Shown: piece after piece, positions 57,681-64,000 of the stretch
Numbering within the stretch: position 1 is the first letter of the stretch
How the letters are laid out: every line of letters starts with the position of its first letter
Assembly (NCBI GenBank): GCA_032622095.1
Contig: CP136062.1
Span: 133,443,282 to 133,507,281, forward strand
Source of the DNA: Siphonodentalium dalli
Taxonomy: Eukaryota > Mollusca > Scaphopoda > Gadilida > Siphonodentaliidae
DNA length: 64,000 nt
Direction: 5' to 3'
The notes under the pieces: generated by a model
What the model was told of the DNA's origin: nothing
The model's database searches: none
What the model saw: the letters and a program-made list of their open reading frames with translations, nothing else
Translations under genes and position numbers: made by a program

Positions 57681-60600
57681 TAAGGGACCTTGTCAAATTA
57701 CAAGCGGAAATTCCGCCGGAGAACGTAGTTTTTTCTCCGCTCTCCGCTCTCCGGTAAGGTAAATAGCGTAAAACACGCCAGAGTTTTTGTTACGTTCATC
57801 GGATTATAGCGAAGTTTCTGGTGGAGTTTCCGACGGAGTTTTTGATAAGTTATAGCGGAGTTTAGTTACGTTCATCAGAATTACTGCAGAGTTTCGATCG
57901 AAGTCCGCTGGATTTGAATGCGCTCACATCTGAGTGTTCCATCTAAAACTCTGTTTTACTAGGAAACACACCGCATTTTTTATTATCAGCCATATATGGC
58001 AAAGAAGAATTAATTCAGTCATGCTTGCACTGCAGCTTATCTACGATTTACCCCTCTGTTAACATGTTGTTTGCATTGTTTTATAACATTAGGTATTGTT
58101 TGATTAATGGGCAGTAATAATTAGTGATCGATGCACGTTCTGTTTCGATTCCGTACTTTATATATAAATCGTGTCATTTCACTTCATTTTCATCGCATTG
58201 AAGTACACTTTATTCACATCAAAGTACACTTTATCACTGATTGTCATAGTATCTAATATTCTAGCAAGTTCAGTTCACGATCAGCATATTCATCTAGTTA
58301 TCATTCAATTATCACTAATTGTTTAGTATTTTGTCAGCAAGCCATTGTGCAATTTCTTCACTATTTATCTATTCCTTATATGATTGGTGGATTCCCTTTA
58401 AGCTCCACCCCATGGCCTGTCACTCATATTAAACCGGCAGATTCAAACTTCTCGCTGGGTTGTTTTATTGGGTTAAATGATTTTTATGTGTACCCATACC
58501 ATGTATGGTACACATAATGTCGACGTCCGGATCAACCATTCGTCATTCGTCCGTCTGTCTGTCCGTAGACACTTGCTATCCGATTCGATTACTCGAATAT
58601 TTTTTATCGGATCTTGTTCAAATTTTATGTGCATGTTTATAATGACACACCCCTCACCTGTATAGTTTTTGGTATCAATCGGTTGATCAGTTAAGAAATT
58701 ATTAACACTTTCCATCCATACATAGTCATGTTCTATCCGATGCCATAACTGTCTGATTGTGATCATATTTGATATGTAGGTTTATAATGACACACCCCTC
58801 ACCTGTATAGTTTTTGGTATCGATTGGTTGATCGGTTTAGATAATAATTAACCCTGCACACAAATGCTATCTGATGAATCTAAGTCAAACAATTTTCTTC
58901 TGATATGCCTCATATTTCTTACCTAGGTTTTTCTTAGCACGTTATTTATCTGTATGGTTTTTGGTATCGTTTAGTTAACCCTTTCTGCTCTTGTTTTTAA
59001 ATAGAATTCATCCAAGCTGTGTTGATTAAAATATTTTTCATCTGATCAGCACCAAATTTGGTACATATGGTCTTCACCCCGAAATACAGATCAGGTTCGA
59101 ATTTGAGTTTGATCAGGTATATTTTAACAGAGTTATGGCCATTTAAAATTAAAGTGACTGATAAAGTAATTAAATTATGCCTGCACTGTGAGAAGAGAAG
59201 ATCTCACATAACAGAGTGTATTATTGGCAATGTTTAACTGGACACTACATACCATAGAGATAAATAACATTGCTCTGGCAGAGTCTGTTGATAAAACCTG
59301 TCAAAACTAATTGATTACACTCTGGCTAGTTCTGCTTTTCTGTGCAATATTTAGTTAACCCCTTTGTTGTAATAGGTTCATGACATTAGGGACTGGCTTA
59401 TTGTATGAGTTTTGCTAAAGCCAATGCCATGCTTTTTATAGACTTTTTTGTGTTTATCATTATCAGTTCATTAGTTTGGGTAAGATTAACCCCATTCTAT
59501 CCGATTTCATAACTCAAATATTTCCATTGATTATGTTTATAGTTCTTGGCATAGTTTATGATAACACACCCCTAACCTGCATAGTGAGGGTCATTTGGTT
59601 TATTTGCTTAAAAATATTAACATCCTCCACCAATCCTGTTGACACAATGTGATAACTAGATATTATTCACATGATCACTATATATATAATTGCATCCATG
59701 TTAATGATGATACATTCTTCACCTGTATAGATTTTTGTATCGATTGGTTTGAAGATATTAACCATAACTTTAATTTTATTTCCGCTGTTTACATACATTA
59801 TATCTTTCCAATGTTTAGCTTAGAAGAAAATTAACCCTACCCATTCCATGGTCATACTGTATGCTATCCAATGTAATGAATCTATTTTCAATCTGACCAA
59901 TCTCATACTAGTACCTCTAGCTATCTAAAAATTCAGCATTCAAATATTTTATATCCAATCATTATCAATCATTTTATATCCAGGTCTATTCATCCCTCAC
60001 TTGTATAGTTGTTCAGGTATTGATTGTTTTTTTAATGGGAAATATTAACCATTTTCTCCCATCTAAATGATCCCATGAATTTTTAATATGAAGCTAACAC
60101 AAAACATAATAAAAAAATAACAATAATAAAAAAACATAATATGTTATGTCTCACATTCCAATGTGATAAGCAAATAAATGGAATTGCTATGATGTTTATG
60201 TACTTAATATCTTAACTATTTTGTCTTTAACTGCTATGGTGCATCTTTCTGACTATGGATTTAGCTTAATTAGCTTTATCACTCTATAAGACATATCTGG
60301 TTGAAATCGAATGCCACATCCATGTTCCTATTGTGCTTATGTGAGCAAGGTGCCCAGTAAGTCTGATTCCACTTGTGACTTCAATAGTAAGGTGTGAATT
60401 GTTGAAACTTTTGCACTCATGAAAAGGTTGGTGCAAGGATTTATTATCGTGATCGGCCTCTCGTTTATAATTGCATTTCAACGCAATTGAATTATGCTTC
60501 TGTACATTTAATTTAGCCTTCCTTAATATTTGAATATATGACTATTTTATCCCCAGTGGACTGTGATTGGAAATGTTTCTCGCTGTAAATAATGATGAAT

Positions 60601-62003
60601 ATACAAATAACGATCACCCAACATCATGGACATTTCACAGCCAAATATTAGTAAAAAATATAATCTAAAATGAAATGGGACATGCATAACAACAATACAC
60701 TTAATCAATTGCATCCGCTTGGAGTATACTGTACCAGGTCTATTTCGTGTCAATTTCCAATGACTGAAATAAACTCCGGCCGAATGAGTTTCAAGAGACC
60801 CAATTAATTTTAAACTTTTCAAGATACCAGGCTGCTACAATTTAAAGCCTATAAATAGTTCTCGACTACTTGAAGATGCATATTCACTATTATTCAGTCT
60901 CCAAGTCCCACGAACAGGTAGAACAAGCATCCATTGGTAATATATAAACAATACCATTTATGTATTATAAATCAATATGACTCCCCAGGCCCAGGTGACT
61001 GATCGCGGACGGTTTGTTTATTTTCGAACACGTGGTCATCACACAGCACAGAACTGATCTTGTAAATCTATTTTTAAGAACTTATCATTATAAATAATTT
61101 TGATAATTATTCCTGATACATTATTTTGAGAACTGATCTTGTAAATATAGTAATCACTACGTGGATCATGACTGATATACTTCAAGAAAGGACTATGCGC
61201 AACGTGACCTTTCACCTTACGACGTTGCTGTTTAGTGACGTATCAACAAAAACTTTCGCCTCGAAATTGGGTCACATCTACTTTAGCATTTCGGATGGTT
61301 TAAATGAATAAATTAATGCCTACAAGTGGAATAAAATAGTAATGTAGCTACATATTCAATGAAACGTGATTAAATCGCCCTAATATAACTAAATGTTAGC
61401 TTTCACAGTTCACTATTTTCCAGTCATTTTAGATAGCTTGCACGCACAATATTTGCAAAATTTATGAGGTGAACCCTGCATGGAGTTTGACAAATCACCC
61501 CAACATTCCAAAATTCCGTGACCTCATCAGATGTAATGTAACTGCGTATTCATGCGTAACTGGAATTACTCTTCGAAATTACCTTAAAGTAGGTTTTTTG
61601 GTCTCAAAACTGACATAAATTTGCCCAAAAATGATAGTGTCGGTCGGAATAAGATAATACAACAATAACATAGTGTGTTTTGAGATGTGTTTTATCTCAA
61701 CTCGTTAGAAGTATGATTTTTCGCTCGGTAGAGCATCACTTCTAACTTATTATCGTAGTTTGGTACCGCTCCGGTTTCAGCTCTGACATCATCAGAGTTT
61801 CCGCTCTTGCTACAACAGAGTTAACGCTCTGGTTTCAGCAGAGTTTCTGCCAATTTGAACGAAGTTAGCCGTAATTACTACCGGAGTTTACAGCGGAGGA
61901 AAACTCATGTGTGCGTTTAAATTTCACAAGTTTTTAGCAGAGAGCGGAGAAAAAAACTCTGTTCTCTGGTGGAATTTCCGTTTGTAATTTGACATGGACC
62001 CTA
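57681..62003. mobile_element. 4.3-kb element with long inverted termini
   Basis: The left terminus 'gggaccttgtcaaattacaa' then 'gcggaaattccgccggagaa' and 'ttttttctccgctctccgct' is inverted at the right ('agcagagagcggagaaaaa', 'ggtggaatttccgtttgtaa', 'tttgacatggaccc'). Beyond ~70 bp, both sides continue with 'cggagttt'-rich text, so the subterminal zones are 200-250 bp. The interior carries the 58490 hairpin repeat and degenerate 'cctgtatagtttttggtatc' units, with no coding region. The target duplication is unclear (TA possible). Confidence 0.7.
58490..60060 (+). repeat. Hairpin-headed repeat with 'CCCCTCACCTGTATAGTTTT' units
   Basis: The head 'tacccataccatgtatggta' is followed by a short CCGTCTGTCTGTCCGT run, then several ~150-180-bp degenerate units with 'acacacccctcacctgtata' and 'ggtatcgattggttgatc'. 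The head family is the one at 404-870. Confidence 0.65.
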
Positions 62004-62502
62004 ACAGAATATGGCTTTGTGGACCGAGAAGACTTGGTCTAATAGCCACCGTGTCAGGGGACATATTGTGGTCTGTCAACCTTTTATATATTTTTTATTT
62101 TAACATTTGTTGACCTTATTTTTAAACATCCCTACAAATGAATATATGAATGAATAGGAATATCAGGGTATTTGTTCTGCCTATCGTCTGCTCATATTAT
62201 CAGAACATACCTAGAAATGAAGAACAAACCACTTCAATGTATAGCATGAGGATCAGCAAATAATTTTATCATCTTTTTGAATTTAGTGATCTACTTCATG
62301 TTATAAATGTATGTGTATACATGTACAATAGTAACTTTTTACACATTACACTGTGGGGATCCAGTCCCATATCACTGGAGTGTCAGGTATCATGTATTTT
62401 GCTCACCATGTGTCAATGCAGATGGACATGTTGATAAAATACAAAACAAAATATATTTTATTTTTTTTACAAAATCTGTGTTACCAGAAACACAGGTCTT
62501 GT

Positions 62503-63060
62503 TAGCTCACCTGAAACGAAGTCTCCGGTGGAGCTATAGTCATCACTCCTCGTCCGTCCGTCCGTCCGTCAAGAATCATCTTCTTCTCAAGAACCGTAAG
62601 ACTGAACAGGTTCATATTATTTGATGTGGATGTTCCCTAGGTGATTCACATTCAGATTTGTTCAAATGAGGTCATCCGGTCAATTAGTTCAGACAGCAGG
62701 GCCACAACTCTATTCCTTCATAGTAATTCTTAGAACGACTACTTTTCCAGAACTATAAGGCCCAATGGGTTCATATTTGGTGTGGATGTTCCCCAGGTGA
62801 CTCACATTCAGATTTGTTCAAATGAGGTCACCAGGTTGATTAGTTGAGAAACCAGGTCCATAACTCATAGTAATTCTTAGAATGACTTCTTCTCAACAAA
62901 TATTGGGCTGATTTAGCTAATATTTGGTATGGAGGGACATTGGGTGACTGGGGTTCAGATTTGTTCAAATGGGGTCACTGGGTCAAATAGGGGCAGAGCC
63001 AGGGACATGACTCTAAAGACAAAAAATTACATTATTGCATTTTGACCTTGAATTTTTTTT
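62503..63060 (+). repeat. TTAGCTCACCTGAAACGAAG-headed repeat
   Basis: The head 'ttagctcacctgaaacgaag', 'tctccggtggagctatagtc' and CGTCCGTCCGTCCGTC are followed by three ~170-bp units ('gattcacattcagatttgtt'). It is the same family as 22928 and 28060. Confidence 0.78.
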
Positions 63061-63596
63061 TAGACACATCACAATCTCATATTTCGTAGCTAGATTTCTC
63101 TTAGCACATTCTTCATCTGTATGTATTTTTGTATCATTTATCTAACCCTTTCCTCTCTTGTTTTTATATAGAATTCATCCAAGACAGGATGAATCAAACA
63201 TTTTTCATTTGATCAACACCAAATGGTATATGAATTGTTGACACCTATATACAGATCAAGTTCAAATATGGGTTTGATCCCATATATTTTAACAGAATTA
63301 TGACCCTTTATAATTCACACCTCTAATTGCCAAGCCCTATGCATTTTAGAGACAACATCACACCACTGTATTACTGAGGAAGCCAATATATCACTAGGGA
63401 CACTTGATAGTATGGGGAGAGACTGATTGCTGCAGACATGTTTACCATCTGTCAAGCTTTGATTGATGCCCACTGTATTCCAGATCTCTGTGCAATATTA
63501 AGTTAATCCACCTGTTGAAACAGGGTTGTGGCATTTAGTTAAACACCTATTCTGCCTGATTCTGCAAGAATAAATAGGAAAAGTCTATTGTTCATT

Positions 63597-63651
63597 TCCT
63601 CAAGCCTGGACATAGTGTGTCTGACATTTGCAGAATGAGGTCCCCAGAGTA
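63597..63651 (+). repeat. Left-end fragment of the palindromic 'GAGGGTGAATTT' repeat
   Basis: 'tcaagcctggacatagtgtg' then 'tctgacatttgcagaatgag' and 'gtccccagag' follow the family up to CCCAGAG, where it breaks off into unrelated sequence starting TAGGGTCCTGCG. Confidence 0.7.
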
Positions 63652-63667
63652 GGGTCCTGCGAATTGG

Positions 63668-63731
63668 AGATTTTGATCGAATCGAATATCGAATCGAGTC
63701 GACGAAATCGAATCGATTATCGAATCGAATC
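63668..63731. repeat. TCGAATCGA-type simple repeat
   Basis: Short words 'atcgaatcgaatatcgaatc' and 'gaatcgattatcgaatcgaa' form an imperfect pentanucleotide-like tract. It is probably subterminal sequence of the element that may begin at 63652. Confidence 0.65.
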
Positions 63732-64000
63732 ATACATGTGTGTTGCATTCTCAAATATGCATTTAATGTCAATGATTATACGATTTGTGAAACGTTCTAT
63801 GAACTTCCATGAAGTTCCATAACAACTTATGTGGCGATCAACCGTCGTTCCTGATACTATTAACTTCAATTGAGAATTGTCGAGAGAAAAAAACATTAAA
63901 ACGTCCATGTTGTCGTCACGACGATTAAATTTATAACCACTAAACGGATTATCGGAATTAAAATCACACGCAATTTTTAGAGTTTGCATGTACATGCACA

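Overview
This is eukaryotic, animal genomic DNA: AT-rich, intron-rich and dominated by transposon-derived sequence. Protein similarity recognised by eye gives three genes. The first is the 3' end of SMC3 (+ strand, seven exons, 265-7462). The second is an intronless-CDS C2H2 zinc-finger gene (- strand, 32809-30428, 793 codons). The third is the 5' end of PDCD4 (+ strand, exons at 39984-40263, 50986-51089 and 56425-56538, continuing past the right edge). Several dispersed repeats start with a short hairpin (for example TTAGCTCACCTGAGACGAAG) followed by a CCGT run, a style I associate with mollusc genomes. A lophotrochozoan, probably a mollusc, is therefore my best guess; this is inference, and no species is claimed.

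Layout. 1-7462: end of SMC3, covering the C-terminal coiled coil and the C-lobe of the ATPase head (signature motif, Walker B, D- and H-loops), with repeat-bearing introns. 7463-30427: about 23 kb with no recognised gene. It is built of TTAA-flanked miniature elements, a 30-bp minisatellite (9361-10045), a ~163-bp tandem array (16580-18130), Tc1-like hairpin MITEs and a 3.3-kb block bounded by inverted repeats (22621-25932). 29850-30447: a ~40-bp CA-rich minisatellite that runs into the stop codon of the zinc-finger gene. 32810-39983: upstream sequence of the zinc-finger gene, then a strongly nested transposon cluster (34921-37851), then the PDCD4 promoter region. 39984-64000: PDCD4 exons 1-3 separated by introns of 10.7 and 5.3 kb plus at least 7.4 kb of intron 3. 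These introns hold two hAT-like elements with 8-bp target duplications, a 394-bp tandem duplication, an inverted satellite and a 4.3-kb terminal-inverted-repeat element.

Biology. SMC3 (cohesin ATPase) and PDCD4 (MA3-domain translation inhibitor that binds eIF4A) are not functionally linked. They are, however, near neighbours in the same orientation on human 10q25.2, so the pair looks like retained ancestral microsynteny, here with a zinc-finger gene between them on the other strand. I see no prokaryotic-type system, CRISPR array, tRNA or rRNA. The most informative non-genic signal is transposon archaeology: at least eight miniature-element families use TTAA targets, some nested inside one another, with paralogous empty sites visible in the window. 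No autonomous transposase gene is visible.
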